64,000 bases of DNA from Streptomyces acidiscabies (GCF_020010905.1 NZ_JAGJBY010000001.1:4732001-4796000); one strand, 5' to 3'. Counted from the stretch's first letter, positions 51,019 through 60,172 are shown. The notes: generated by a model from the sequence alone, not told the origin. Numbers and translations are program-made.

Positions 51019-51882
51019 TCAAGAAGAAGTAGTGAGACGAGCGATCACATGCAGCCGGTCGGCATCCGCCGCAGAACCCGGCAACGAGCCCTCCCGCCAA
51101 GGAGGTTCGGTACGCGGCCCGGGTCCGTCGTGCAGCTCCAGCACCTCGAACCCGTGCGCCGCCAGCCGGTGCCGCAGCTCCAGCGGGAACAACAGCCGCC
51201 ACGCCGACCGCTGTTCGACCGCACCGCCCTCGGTCTCCCAGACCCGCGTCCGGCGCAGGAGCTGAGCCGTGCGGTCCACGGTGAGCGTGGTCGTCGACCG
51301 GTACGAAACTCCCTGCCAGACAAAGGAGTTCAGGCTCGGCGCGGCCAACAGGTCGGTCCGGCCCAGGAAATACGCCCCGTTGCGCATCTCCGCGACCAGC
51401 AGCCCACCCGGCGCGAGCGCCCGCCGTACCGAGCGCAGACAGGCGTCGAGCTGGTCGTCGGTGTGGCAGTACAGCAGCGCGCTGTCCAGACAGAGCACGG
51501 CGTCGAACTCACCCGCGCCCAGGTCGAATTCGTGCAGGTCGGCCGTGACGTACGAGGGCCCGGGGTGGACGGCCCGCGCGTGCGCCAGCATCGCCTCCGA
51601 CAGGTCGGCCCCGGTGACGGTACGGCCGGTGCCGTGCAGGTACGCGGCGTCGCGCCCGGTGCCGCAGCCCAGGTCGAGGACGCGGGCGCCGGCGTCGTAT
51701 CGACGGAGGCAGTCCTCGGCCCAGCGCCCGGCGAGCCGCTCGGCGTCGGGGAAGCGGGCCTCGTACAGGGCGGGGTTGTCCGTAAGGAGGTTGCGCACAG
51801 CGGAAGTTGGCTCAGTCGAGGTCAGCTCAACTGAGGTCGGTTCAGCGGAAGTTGGCCCAGCAGAAGTCGGTTCAGTCGTCAC
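51019..51882 (-). CDS. Class I SAM-dependent methyltransferase
   Basis: Up to 287 residues from the GTG at 51882; a GTG at 51798 (MRNLLTDNPALYEARFPD) gives 259 residues and may be the real start, because the extra N-terminus is only a TSAEP-type repeat. The SAM-binding motif VLDLGCGTGRDAAYLHG is near residue 70 of the long form, VTGADLSEAMLAHAR and AVLCLDSALLY follow. It most resembles small-molecule N/O-methyltransferases. Placed between the MFS exporter and the importer genes, it probably tailors the compound made by the operon. Confidence 0.88.
   Translation of the reverse strand: MTTEPTSAGPTSAEPTSVELTSTEPTSAVRNLLTDNPALYEARFPDAERLAGRWAEDCLRRYDAGARVLDLGCGTGRDAAYLHGTGRTVTGADLSEAMLAHARAVHPGPSYVTADLHEFDLGAGEFDAVLCLDSALLYCHTDDQLDACLRSVRRALAPGGLLVAEMRNGAYFLGRTDLLAAPSLNSFVWQGVSYRSTTTLTVDRTAQLLRRTRVWETEGGAVEQRSAWRLLFPLELRHRLAAHGFEVLELHDGPGPRTEPPWREGSLPGSAADADRLHVIARLTTSS
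51806..51880 (-). repeat. Five degenerate 15-bp tandem repeats (TSAEP codons)
   Basis: Five 15-bp units occupy 51806-51820, 51821-51835, 51836-51850, 51851-51865 and 51866-51880, with consensus near GTCGGTTCAGCGGAA on the plus strand. On the minus strand they encode a pentapeptide ladder of the TSAEP type at the very start of the methyltransferase gene. Confidence 0.85.
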
Positions 51883-51884
51883 CC

Positions 51885-53132
51885 TCACACCCCCGCCACA
51901 GCGACAGCCCGCGCCTCGGACGGCAGCGACCCCAGCCGATGCAGCCACGCCACCCCCGCCGCCGACACCAGTCCGAACCCCGCGCAGCACACCCACGGCA
52001 GCCAGGCCACGTCCCCGCGCTCGCCGGTGTCCATCGCCCACCCGACGACCGCGTTGCCGACGGCCGCCGCGATACCGGACACGACGTAGAAGATCCCGAA
52101 GTACGTGCCGGTCAACTCGGGCCTGCCGAACCGGGGGATGAGCTCCATGACGAACGGCTGGGCGACCATCACACCGAGGTACAGCAGCAGCGTCCCGACG
52201 AGAACGGGCAGCACCCGCAAGGCAGTTGGTCCGTCGGAGACCCCGGCGACGACAGCCGGTGGAAGGAAGCCGACCGCCATCACACCGAGCCCGACGGCGA
52301 TCCAACGCGCCCTGTTCCCCCGCTCCTTGAGCGCGGCGGTGATCCGCAGTTGCAGCGCGAGGTTCGCGAGCGTGCCGACGAGGAAGACGATCCCGGCGGC
52401 CCCGTCCCAGCCGGTGGCCCGGCGTGCCCCGTCGGGGAGCAGCAGGTAGAGCTGGTTCTCCAGGGTGAACATGCCGACCATCGCCAACGCGAAGGCCAGG
52501 AAGGCACGTTGACCCAGCACTTCGCGCCAGTCCCCGAGGACCGTGCTCTTGCTCGGCGCGACCTTGCGGGCCGGCAGCACGAGCGCCTGGGCGACCGTCA
52601 GGACCGCGAAGATCGCGGCGGCGGTCAGCGCCGACGTCCGGAAGTCCACCAGCAGCAGCGCACTCCCCAGCAGCGGCCCGACCAGCGCCCCGGCCGTCGC
52701 GAACACGTTGAACAGCGCGAACGCCTCCGCCTTGCGCTCCCCCGACTCCTGCGAGACGTACGCCCGCACGGCCGGGTTGAACAACGCCCCCGCGAACCCG
52801 CTCAGCACCGACGCGGCCAGCAGCACCACCAGGCTGTCCCCGAGCGCGAACAGCGCGAACCCGACGGTCCGCAGCGCGCACCCGGCGATGATGACCCCGC
52901 GCGCCCCGAGCCGGTCGGACGCGGACCCGCCGATGATGAACAGCCCCTGCTGACTGAGGTTCCGCACCCCGAGGACGACCCCGACCACGGCGGCCGACAG
53001 CCCCAGGTTCTCCCCGAGGTGCGTCGCGAGATAGGGGATCAGCAGATAGAACCCGGTGTTGACGCCGAACTGGTTGACCAGCAACAGCTGTACGGCGAGC
53101 GGGAATTGCCGCATCTCACGCCACGTGCGCAC
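51885..53132 (-). CDS. MFS transporter, putative exporter
   Basis: About 415 residues with twelve hydrophobic segments; GTG at 53132 (VRTWREMRQFPL) is chosen by resemblance to relatives, with GTG 53141 and ATG 53114 as alternatives. MFS loops are seen in GSASDRLGARGVII (motif A) and FAGALFNPAVRAYVSQ. It overlaps the upstream epimerase gene by about 17 bp. In metallophore operons of the staphylopine kind one MFS protein exports the chelator and an ABC system takes it back, the same pairing as here. Confidence 0.9.
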   Translation of the reverse strand: MRTWREMRQFPLAVQLLLVNQFGVNTGFYLLIPYLATHLGENLGLSAAVVGVVLGVRNLSQQGLFIIGGSASDRLGARGVIIAGCALRTVGFALFALGDSLVVLLAASVLSGFAGALFNPAVRAYVSQESGERKAEAFALFNVFATAGALVGPLLGSALLLVDFRTSALTAAAIFAVLTVAQALVLPARKVAPSKSTVLGDWREVLGQRAFLAFALAMVGMFTLENQLYLLLPDGARRATGWDGAAGIVFLVGTLANLALQLRITAALKERGNRARWIAVGLGVMAVGFLPPAVVAGVSDGPTALRVLPVLVGTLLLYLGVMVAQPFVMELIPRFGRPELTGTYFGIFYVVSGIAAAVGNAVVGWAMDTGERGDVAWLPWVCCAGFGLVSAAGVAWLHRLGSLPSEARAVAVAGV

Positions 53133-54159
53133 GCGACACACCCCCGAACCGCACCCCGAGCCCGGGCAGCCCGCTCGTCCGCACGTACCCGTCGTCGCCC
53201 CCGATCCCCGACCACGGATCGCGCGCCAGCAGCAGATGCCCGTCCAGGTCCACCCACCGCGCCCGGTCGGCGAGATGGACGGCGGGCGCGATCCCGAGAC
53301 TGCTCGCGGTCAGGCACCCCAGCATCAGCGAGGTCCCGCTGCCCTCGATCAACTCCGCGATGCGCAGGGCGTTGTGGACGCCGCCGCACTTGGCGAGCTT
53401 GACGTTGACACCCTGTACGCGTCCGGCGAGGCGACGTACGTCCTCGATCCGTACGGCGTCCTCGTCGGCGATCACCGGCACCGGCGATTCAGCGGCAAGC
53501 GCCGCGAGCCCCTCGGGGTCGCCGGGCGCCACCGGCTGTTCCACGGCCTCGACGCCGAGTTCGGCGAACCGGGGGAGCAGCTGACGCGCCTCCGCCATGC
53601 TCCAGGCCCCGTTGGGGTCGAGCAGGAGCCGGGCATCGGGCGCCGCGTCGTGGATGACGCGGACGCGCTCCACGGCCTCCTCGGCCGCACCGGCCTTGAC
53701 CTTGATGACACGGAAACCGCAGGCCGAGAGTCTCCGCGCCTCGGCGGCGGCCTTCGCGAGCGAGGTGATGCCGATGGTCCGCGCGGTCGCCGCGAACGGC
53801 GTGGCGGGGGAGCCCAGCAGGGCGTGCACCGGCTTCCCGGCCCGCTTGCCGACGAGGTCCAACAGCGCCGACTCGACGGCCGCCGTGACGGCCGGGGGCA
53901 TGTCGGCGCCGGTCAACTCACCGTCGCACAGGGCCGTTTCGGGGTCCGGGTAGCGGGTCAGGTCGACGGACGACAGGTGCCGGTTCAGGGTCTCGGCGTC
54001 CAGGTCGTAGTACACGCTGCTGACGGCCTCGCCGTGGCCTCGGGTGCCGTCGGGGTCCTCGATCGTGAGCCAGACGGCGTCGCGGGCGGACATGGTGGAG
54101 CGGGAGATGCGCAGCGGCTCGGTGAGGTCGAGGCGGACGGTGCGCAGGGTGGCCTTCAC
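53116..54159 (-). CDS. Enolase-superfamily dipeptide epimerase-like enzyme
   Basis: A 347-residue protein from the GTG at 54159 (AAAGGA upstream; GTGA overlap with the previous gene). The barrel carries the catalytic set: KVK at 153-155, the metal ligands Asp181 (LLDPNGAW), Glu207 (VEQPV) and Asp232 (IADEDA), and the opposite lysine in NVKLAKCGG (254-257). This is the muconate-lactonising subgroup, best matching L-Ala-D/L-Glu (dipeptide) epimerases or N-acylamino acid racemases. In this operon it could epimerise an amino-acid centre of the product. Confidence 0.92.
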   Translation of the reverse strand: MKATLRTVRLDLTEPLRISRSTMSARDAVWLTIEDPDGTRGHGEAVSSVYYDLDAETLNRHLSSVDLTRYPDPETALCDGELTGADMPPAVTAAVESALLDLVGKRAGKPVHALLGSPATPFAATARTIGITSLAKAAAEARRLSACGFRVIKVKAGAAEEAVERVRVIHDAAPDARLLLDPNGAWSMAEARQLLPRFAELGVEAVEQPVAPGDPEGLAALAAESPVPVIADEDAVRIEDVRRLAGRVQGVNVKLAKCGGVHNALRIAELIEGSGTSLMLGCLTASSLGIAPAVHLADRARWVDLDGHLLLARDPWSGIGGDDGYVRTSGLPGLGVRFGGVSRAHVA

Positions 54160-55229
54160 GGGGTCCTTTCCAACAGGGGGTCGGTGACGCGGGTGCAGCG
54201 GGCCCAGCCGGTGGCCTCGGCGGCGGTGGGGTGCGGGATCTCCACCGGGCGGGTGGCCGCCGTGGCGGGGGAGAGGCCGTGCGCGGCGGTGAAGTCGTCG
54301 TCGAAGACGGAGTTCAGGTAGCGGTGGGGGCCGTCGGGGAAGACGGTCGCGACGACCGCGCCCGGGTGGACGCGGGCCGCCCAGGCGGCGACGCGCGCGA
54401 CCGCGCCCGTACTCCAGCCGCCGCTGACGAAGCTCTCCCGGGCCAGCCTGCGGCAGGCGTCCACGGCCTCGGCGGGGCCGATCCAGTGGACCTCGTCGAA
54501 CGCGTCGTAGGCGACGTTGCGCGGGTGGATGCTGCTGCCGAGGCCGCGCATCAGGCGGGGCCGGGCGGGCTGGCCGAAGATCGTGGAACCCGTCGAGTCC
54601 ACGCCGATCAGGCGCAGTTGAGGCCAGTGACGGCGCAGCGGCCCGATCACACCGGCGCTGTGCCCGCCCGTGCCGACGCTGCACACCAGGATGTCCAAGT
54701 GGTCGATCTGGGCGGCGAGTTCGGCGGCCAGAGAGGCGTAACCGGCCGTGTTGTCGGGGTTGTTGTACTGGTCGGGCCAGTACGCGTCCGGCAGGACGGC
54801 CAACAGCTCGCGCAGTCGGGCGAGTCGGGCCGCCTGCCAGCCGCCGACCGGCGCCGGACGGTCGACGAGGTCGAGCCGGACACCGTGCGCACGCAGCAAC
54901 TGCCGCATGGACGGCTCCAGTTCGCTGTCCCCGACGAGGACCACCGGATGCCCGAGCGCCTGCCCGGCGAACGCGAGCCCGATCCCGAGCGTGCCCGAGG
55001 TGGACTCAACTACTGGTGCGCCGGGCCGGAGTTCGCCCCGCTCCCGGGCTCCGAGCAGCATCGACACGGCCGCCCGCGCCTTCATCCCACCGGCCGCGAG
55101 CCCTTCCAGCTTCGCCCAGAATCCGGGCTGCGGTCCGGGCAGTCCGGCGGTGATCCGTACGACGGGCGTGCGGCCGAGGAGTTCGAGCAACTCCGGCCGG
55201 GCGACGGCGCGTTCGGCGGTCGTGGTCAT
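54156..55229 (-). CDS. PLP-dependent cysteine-synthase-like enzyme
   Basis: A 357-residue fold-type II PLP enzyme. The N-terminus has LLELLGRTPVVRIT, the PLP lysine is in AAGGMKARAAV, the substrate-binding loop is ESTSGTLGIGLAFA and the phosphate loop is SVGTGGHSAGV. It is longer than cysteine synthase and may make a beta-substituted alanine such as 2,3-diaminopropionate-type or aminocarboxyethyl amino acids, as SbnA does for a siderophore. No SbnB-like partner is present, so the exact product differs. It overlaps both neighbours by 4 bp. Confidence 0.88.
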   Translation of the reverse strand: MTTTAERAVARPELLELLGRTPVVRITAGLPGPQPGFWAKLEGLAAGGMKARAAVSMLLGARERGELRPGAPVVESTSGTLGIGLAFAGQALGHPVVLVGDSELEPSMRQLLRAHGVRLDLVDRPAPVGGWQAARLARLRELLAVLPDAYWPDQYNNPDNTAGYASLAAELAAQIDHLDILVCSVGTGGHSAGVIGPLRRHWPQLRLIGVDSTGSTIFGQPARPRLMRGLGSSIHPRNVAYDAFDEVHWIGPAEAVDACRRLARESFVSGGWSTGAVARVAAWAARVHPGAVVATVFPDGPHRYLNSVFDDDFTAAHGLSPATAATRPVEIPHPTAAEATGWARCTRVTDPLLERTP

Positions 55230-56032
55230 CGCACGCCTCCGGCACGGTAGCGGTGAACGGTCCCGGGACCGCCGTCCAGCCAGAAGAACGGGTACGGCTC
55301 CGCGCACACCGCGCTCACCCCGTGCCCGAGGAAGTGCGGCAGGACCGCGCTGCCGGTCTGGGCGAACATCACGAGCGGACGCCCGCCTGCCCGCTCCCGC
55401 AGCGCGTCGAACGTGCCGTTGCCCAGCGTCATCCCGGACACCAGCAGCGCGTCACACCCGTCCACGGCCGCGAGCGCGTCGACCGCGACCGGCTCGCCCC
55501 ACTCCGTCTTACCGCCCTTCAGATCGCACGCCACATACCGCAGCCCGCGCGAACGCAGCGCCTCCAGAAGGGAGTTGACGACCCCGACGACCAGGACCGT
55601 CGACCCCTCGGGCACGTCGAGCAGCTCGACGACGGCCCGTGCGCGCACCCGCGACTTCTCCAGGGACGTCCCGGCGGGCAGCGCGACCGGCTCGCCGCCG
55701 TGCGGGACGGCGTGCATGAGGTAGGCGTCGAGCGCGGCAACTCGCACCGGGAGCAAGGGGTGTTGGAGCAGCTGGGCGACGTCGGCGCCGACACAGTCGT
55801 CCAGCGCCTCCTCGGGGAGCGCGCCGGGTTCGACCGCGCAGGAGCCGACCGCCTCGCCGATGCGCAGGCTCAGCACCTCGTTGCGGTAGCCGGTGCCGCG
55901 CCCGTCGTGCCGTACGGCCTGCTGGGTGCGGAAGGCGACGGCGACGCGTACGGCCGCCGGGTCGGGGCCGAGGGCGCCGTCGAGGGCCTGGTGCAGGAGC
56001 GCGTCGAAGGAGGTCTCCGTCAGGGCGGTCAC
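55226..56032 (-). CDS. DUF364/DUF4213 putative heavy-metal-chelate protein
   Basis: A 268-residue protein from a GTG overlapping the ATP-grasp stop (GTGA). The N-terminal half (DUF4213-like) is alpha/beta, and the C-terminal half has Rossmann-like strands VPEGSTVLVVGVVNSLLEAL and CDALLVSGMTLGNGTFD, then RPLVMFAQTGSAVLP and FFWLDGGPGTVHRYR, typical of the DUF364 family suggested to act in heavy-metal chelate handling. Its activity is unknown. Occurrence between an ATP-grasp ligase and a PLP enzyme suggests a biosynthetic part here. Confidence 0.8.
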   Translation of the reverse strand: MTALTETSFDALLHQALDGALGPDPAAVRVAVAFRTQQAVRHDGRGTGYRNEVLSLRIGEAVGSCAVEPGALPEEALDDCVGADVAQLLQHPLLPVRVAALDAYLMHAVPHGGEPVALPAGTSLEKSRVRARAVVELLDVPEGSTVLVVGVVNSLLEALRSRGLRYVACDLKGGKTEWGEPVAVDALAAVDGCDALLVSGMTLGNGTFDALRERAGGRPLVMFAQTGSAVLPHFLGHGVSAVCAEPYPFFWLDGGPGTVHRYRAGGVR

Positions 56033-57279
56033 CGGATCACCAGCCCGGCGCGCAGCGTCGACAGCGCCGACTCGACGCGGTCGCGGGCGCCGAGGCCGTC
56101 CGGGTCGCCCGCCATGACGTGGCCGAGATACTCGTTGTTGCTGCCGGCCGCCTTCACCTGCCGTCCCGGCTCGGCGAGTTGGAGTTCCAGGAGGTCGCCG
56201 GGGAGGCCGGTGCCGTCCAGGGCTTCGAGGGTGCCCGAGGTGTCGGGGACGACGAAGCCGATCGCCGCGCTGGTCAGGCCGGTGTCCTTGCGGGCCAGGT
56301 CGGGGGCGAGGCCGAGGGCGACGTCCACGAAGGCGGCGGCGAGGTCGATTCCGGTGACGTGGCGGACCAGTTCGGTGATGCGGTTGCCCGCCGGACGCGG
56401 GTTCACCTCGACGATGCGGGGGCCGGACGAGGTGAGCTTGACCTCGGTGTGCGCGACGACGCCGTCCACCAGGCCCAGCGCCTTCAGGGCGGCCAGCGCG
56501 GTGTGCTCGGCGGCCTCGGTGTCCGCCGGGGAGAGGGCGGCCGGGAACATGTGGCCCGTCTCGATGAACGCCGGTTCCCCGCCGATGCTCTTGTCCGTCA
56601 CGCCGATCACGTGGACCGCGCCCGCGTGCGACACCGTCTCCACGCTCACCTCGGGGCCGTCCAGCAGCTCTTCGAGGAGGACGGCCGGATCGCGGCGCTG
56701 GCCACGGGCGTTGACCGGGAACGCCGTCAACGCGCGGAAGGCGTCCGCCAGTTGGGCCTCGTCGTCGACACGTCGTACGAGCATCCCGGCGCACAGGTCG
56801 ACCGGCTTCACGACCAGCGGGTAGCCGATCTCCCGTGCCGCGTCGGCGAGTTCGGACCATTCGGTGCGGACGGCGAAACGCGGGCCGGGGACTCCCGCCT
56901 CGGTGAGGACGCGGCGGGTGGCGTCCTTGCGGCACGCGTCCTCTACGGCCTGCGCGCCCGGGCCCGGGAGGTCCAGGTGGGCGGCGATGCGGGCGACCGT
57001 CGGGAGGTAGTAGTCGCAGGACGTGACGACGCCGTCGAAGCCGAACACGCCGTGCAGCGCGACCACTCGGGGCAGCAGAGTGTCCGTGTCGTTCGTGTCG
57101 GCGGTGACGACATTGCTCGCTCCGAGCAGCGGGTGTGCCGTGCCCTCGGGCGCCGAGCGCAGGTAGTGGTGCAGATCACGGGTGAGGAACGTGAACGTGT
57201 GCCCGCTCTCGCGGATCGCCCTCGGCAGCAGTCTGCTCATCGAACCGACCCAGCTCTCGACCACCAACAGATGAGCCAC
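56029..57279 (-). CDS. ATP-grasp ligase
   Basis: A 416-residue protein from the GTG at 57279, with AAGGGGAG before it. The ATP-grasp fold shows GYPLVVKPVDLCAGMLVRRV (ATP lysines and flexible loop), VLLEELLDGPEVSVETVSHAG and IVEVNPRPAGNRITELV (metal-binding Glu and Asn). It should join a carboxylate to an amine with ATP. It is the first gene of the leftward ten-gene operon, downstream of the Zur/Fur-like box, and would form an amide or peptide bond in the small product. Confidence 0.92.
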   Translation of the reverse strand: MAHLLVVESWVGSMSRLLPRAIRESGHTFTFLTRDLHHYLRSAPEGTAHPLLGASNVVTADTNDTDTLLPRVVALHGVFGFDGVVTSCDYYLPTVARIAAHLDLPGPGAQAVEDACRKDATRRVLTEAGVPGPRFAVRTEWSELADAAREIGYPLVVKPVDLCAGMLVRRVDDEAQLADAFRALTAFPVNARGQRRDPAVLLEELLDGPEVSVETVSHAGAVHVIGVTDKSIGGEPAFIETGHMFPAALSPADTEAAEHTALAALKALGLVDGVVAHTEVKLTSSGPRIVEVNPRPAGNRITELVRHVTGIDLAAAFVDVALGLAPDLARKDTGLTSAAIGFVVPDTSGTLEALDGTGLPGDLLELQLAEPGRQVKAAGSNNEYLGHVMAGDPDGLGARDRVESALSTLRAGLVIR

Positions 57280-57372
57280 GACTCCCCTTTCAGGGACAGG
57301 AGTTGAGTTCTCGGCGCAGGCCGGAGCGCGCCTTCGCGGAAGGCGGCCCCGGTTGTGATGTGGCGACCTTAT

Positions 57373-57392
57373 CGATAATCATTTTCATTGTC
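57373..57392. promoter_or_regulatory. Zur/Fur-family box in the divergent promoter
   Basis: CGATAATCATTTTCA (57373-57387) matches 13 of 15 positions of the streptomycete Zur box TGAAAATNATTTTCA with a perfect right half; 57374-57392 also matches 15 of 19 positions of the classical Fur box (hand counts). It is an AT-rich island between the ATP-grasp gene and the secreted hydrolase gene and may control both. Confidence 0.7.
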
Positions 57393-57426
57393 ATCTGGCT
57401 GTCCATGGTCAACCGAAGGGAATCCC

Positions 57427-58974
57427 TTGACCTTCCTGCCGCGCTGCGTGGTGCTCCTCGCCGCCACCGCGCTCCTGCACCTGCCGCTCCCGTCCGCGTC
57501 CGCCGCCGAGCCGCTGCGCTTCGGCCCCTGCCCCGACTCCGTCCCCGCGCCGCCCGCGCCCGACCGCGTCGAGTGCGGGCACCTGAGCGTGCCCCTCGAC
57601 CACCGCCGCCCCGACGGTCCCCATATCGACATAGCCGTTTCCCGCGTCCCCGCCTCGGGGGAGCGCCGGGGGATCCTGCTCGTCAACCCCGGCGGCCCCG
57701 GCGGCTCCGGACTGCCGTACGCCGTCACCAAGCGGGCCAAGCTCCCCGAGAGCGTTCGCCGCGCCTACGACGTCATCGGCTTCGACCCGCGCGGCGTGGG
57801 CGCCAGCGCGCCCGCCGACTGCGGCGAGATGGGCGGCCTGTTCAAGACCCCGGCCCCCGACCTCGAAGGCCGCGCGTACCTGGCGTCCCTGAAGGCCCTC
57901 GCCGACGACTGCGCCGGCAACGCCCTGCCGTACCTCTCCACCGAGGAGACCGCGTACGACATGGACGCGATCCGCTCCGCGCTGGGCGAGCCGGTGACGA
58001 ACTTCCTCGGGGTGTCGTACGGGAGCTACCTGGGCGCCGCGTACACCGCGCTGTTCCCCGCGCGGACCGGGCGGATGGTGCTGGACAGCGTGGTCGGGCC
58101 GTGGGACTGGTACGACTTCGACGTACTCCAGGCACGGGCGCTGCTGCGGCAGCGGGAGACGTTCTTCGGGTGGGCCGCGGGGCATGACGAACGGTTCGGG
58201 CTGGGGGATACGGCGGAGGAGGTCCGGCGGGCGTATCTGCGGGTGCGGGAAGGGTTCGAGGGGTACGGGTCTGGCGGGGCGGACAGCGCTGGGGCCTCCG
58301 GCACGGGCGGGCGCACTGGCTCCGACAGGCGGGCCAGCGCTGATCCCGGGGGCGTAAAGGGTGCCGGGGGTTCCGCCCAACCGGCCCTCGGCCCCGCCGA
58401 CTTCGACCGTGTCGTCTACCGCGCCCTCGGCCGCACCGAACGCTGGGCCCCCCTCGCCGACGGCCTCCGCGCCTACCTCCGCGACGGCTCCACCGACGGT
58501 CTGCGCCTCCCCGCCCCCTTCGACAGCCCCGCGTCACGCACCTACGAAGCCGCCAACCGCATCGTGAAGTGCGCCGACGGACCCGCCCCCACACCCGCGC
58601 GGATCCTCGCCGACCGGCACCACCTGCACCGCCTCGCCCCCGCCCCCGTCCTCACCGGCATGGAAGCGGCGGCCTGCGCGTACTGGCACCACCGCCCCGC
58701 CCACCGCACACCGCTCGGCAGCCCCGACGCACCGCCGCTGCTGCTCGTCGCCTCCGCGCACGACCCGGTCACCCCGGCCGAGGGTGCCCATGCGCTGCGC
58801 CGCCTCCTGCCGGGCTCGCGTATCGTCACCCTCGACGACGACTACTCGCACGGCGTGTTCGCGAGCCGGGGCAACGCGTGCGTCGACGGGACCGTGGCCG
58901 CGTACCTCCTCGACGGGGACGTGCCCCCGGCCGATGTCCGGTGCGTCGGGCCGGGGTTGCCCGCCGTGAGCTGA
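57427..58974 (+). CDS. Secreted alpha/beta hydrolase (TAP-like tripeptidyl peptidase)
   Basis: A 515-residue protein; the TTG at 57427 follows AAGGGA by 5 nt and starts a signal peptide (MTFLPRCVVLLAATALLHL...SAA). The fold has LLVNPGGPGGSG (oxyanion), DPRGVGASAPADC, the nucleophile elbow GVSYGSYLGAAY, the acid in VASAHDPVTPAEGA and His in DDYSHGVF, as in the SlpD/SlpE-like mycelial peptidases. An insertion of about 40 Gly/Ser/Ala-rich residues (near 58265-58380) interrupts the middle. It shares the Zur/Fur-box interval with the metallophore-like operon and could process an extracellular peptide. Confidence 0.9.
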   Translation: MTFLPRCVVLLAATALLHLPLPSASAAEPLRFGPCPDSVPAPPAPDRVECGHLSVPLDHRRPDGPHIDIAVSRVPASGERRGILLVNPGGPGGSGLPYAVTKRAKLPESVRRAYDVIGFDPRGVGASAPADCGEMGGLFKTPAPDLEGRAYLASLKALADDCAGNALPYLSTEETAYDMDAIRSALGEPVTNFLGVSYGSYLGAAYTALFPARTGRMVLDSVVGPWDWYDFDVLQARALLRQRETFFGWAAGHDERFGLGDTAEEVRRAYLRVREGFEGYGSGGADSAGASGTGGRTGSDRRASADPGGVKGAGGSAQPALGPADFDRVVYRALGRTERWAPLADGLRAYLRDGSTDGLRLPAPFDSPASRTYEAANRIVKCADGPAPTPARILADRHHLHRLAPAPVLTGMEAAACAYWHHRPAHRTPLGSPDAPPLLLVASAHDPVTPAEGAHALRRLLPGSRIVTLDDDYSHGVFASRGNACVDGTVAAYLLDGDVPPADVRCVGPGLPAVS

Positions 58975-58984
58975 CGAGGCGTGT

Positions 58985-59012
58985 CAACTCCCCCGGGCGG
59001 CCGGGGGAGTTG
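58985..59012 (+). terminator. 12-bp hairpin after the secreted hydrolase
   Basis: CAACTCCCCCGG (58985-58996) pairs exactly with CCGGGGGAGTTG (59001-59012) over a 4-nt loop, 10 bp after the stop. Typical intrinsic terminator shape without a T-run. Confidence 0.75.
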
Positions 59013-59231
59013 GTGAGCTGGGAGTTGGCCCCCATTTTACGTGGGGGAAACCGGTGCTGAATTGACTGAAGTTGTAAAGGTGAATCATTATTCAACCAAC
59101 CTCACCGCGCTCGTAGCAGCGGGTGGGGCCTTGCGAGTACCCCCTCCCCGCATGTCCGCGGACGTCACCGCCTGCGTCGAGCACTCGCATCGAGAGTCAC
59201 CTCCCACACGACGACTGCACAGAGGCTCAAC

Positions 59232-60155
59232 TTGTCCCGTACGCAGTACTCCAGAAGCCTGGCGCTGCTCGCAGCGACCGCCTTCGCAGCCTCCGCCGCG
59301 CCCCTCCTCCTCGCGGCCACTCCGGCAGCCGCCACGACCGGCGCCGGCTGCTCCTCCGCCACCATCCAGTACCGCCTCGAAGGCGGCGACTGGACCTCCA
59401 CCGGCGGCTTCCGCACCTGGAACTCCGGTCTCGACAAGGTCGAGGTCCGGCTCGCGCCCGACCAGCAGGTCGGCGCGGACTGCAAGTACCCCGTCTCGCT
59501 CGCCAAGTACACGACGGAAGGCCCGAGCTGGCCGACGTCCGGCAAGCAGACCCTCGTCCAGAAGGCCACCGTCTACCTCGGCAAGGACGACGTCGTCGGC
59601 AAGGACGACTCCGGCCGCACCTGGCAGAAGCTGAACGTCGAGACGCCGGACTGCTACGGCCAGATCGACCTCTACGGCGACGACGTCAGCTACGACGGCG
59701 GCACCGGCGAGGGCCACGGCCCCGCGCCCTACCAGCCCGGGAACGTCGTCACGCCGAACCACCTGATAGCCGCGTGGAACGGCGGTGACAAGGAGTGCAC
59801 GCCGGCGACGCCGCCGTCCGAGCCGAGCACGCCGCCGAGCACGCCTCCCGCCACGCCGCCGGCCGGCGAGACCACGCCGCCGCCCGCCACGGAGACGACT
59901 CCGCCGGCCGCGCCGCCGACCACGCCGGTCTCGGAGACGCCGCCGACCACGCCGGACGTGCCGCCGATGACCACGCCGCCGCCGAGCACGCCGACCCCGT
60001 CGCCGTCGCCGAGCGAGTCGACGCCGCCGCTGGCCGAGACCGGGGCGAGCACGCCGGTCGGGCCGATCGCGGGCGGCGCTGCCGCCGTCGTCGTGATCGG
60101 GGCGGGTGCGGTGTTCTTCGCGAACCGGTCTAAGAAGAAGGGCGCGGCCCAGTAG
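59232..60155 (+). CDS. LAETG-anchored surface protein
   Basis: A 307-residue protein from the TTG at 59232. A signal peptide (SRSLALLAATAFAASAAPLLLA..AAA) precedes a globular domain (about 35-185) with cysteines at CSSA, DCKY, DCYG and ECTP that may form disulfides. Then comes a long Thr/Pro-rich stalk (about 187-270), the sorting signal LAETG, a hydrophobic helix and a basic tail (NRSKKKG). Streptomycete class E sortases recognise LAxTG. It is therefore covalently attached to the cell wall. The globular domain's role is not known. Confidence 0.9.
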   Translation: MSRTQYSRSLALLAATAFAASAAPLLLAATPAAATTGAGCSSATIQYRLEGGDWTSTGGFRTWNSGLDKVEVRLAPDQQVGADCKYPVSLAKYTTEGPSWPTSGKQTLVQKATVYLGKDDVVGKDDSGRTWQKLNVETPDCYGQIDLYGDDVSYDGGTGEGHGPAPYQPGNVVTPNHLIAAWNGGDKECTPATPPSEPSTPPSTPPATPPAGETTPPPATETTPPAAPPTTPVSETPPTTPDVPPMTTPPPSTPTPSPSPSESTPPLAETGASTPVGPIAGGAAAVVVIGAGAVFFANRSKKKGAAQ

Positions 60156-60172
60156 GCGCGTGAGGTGACGTG

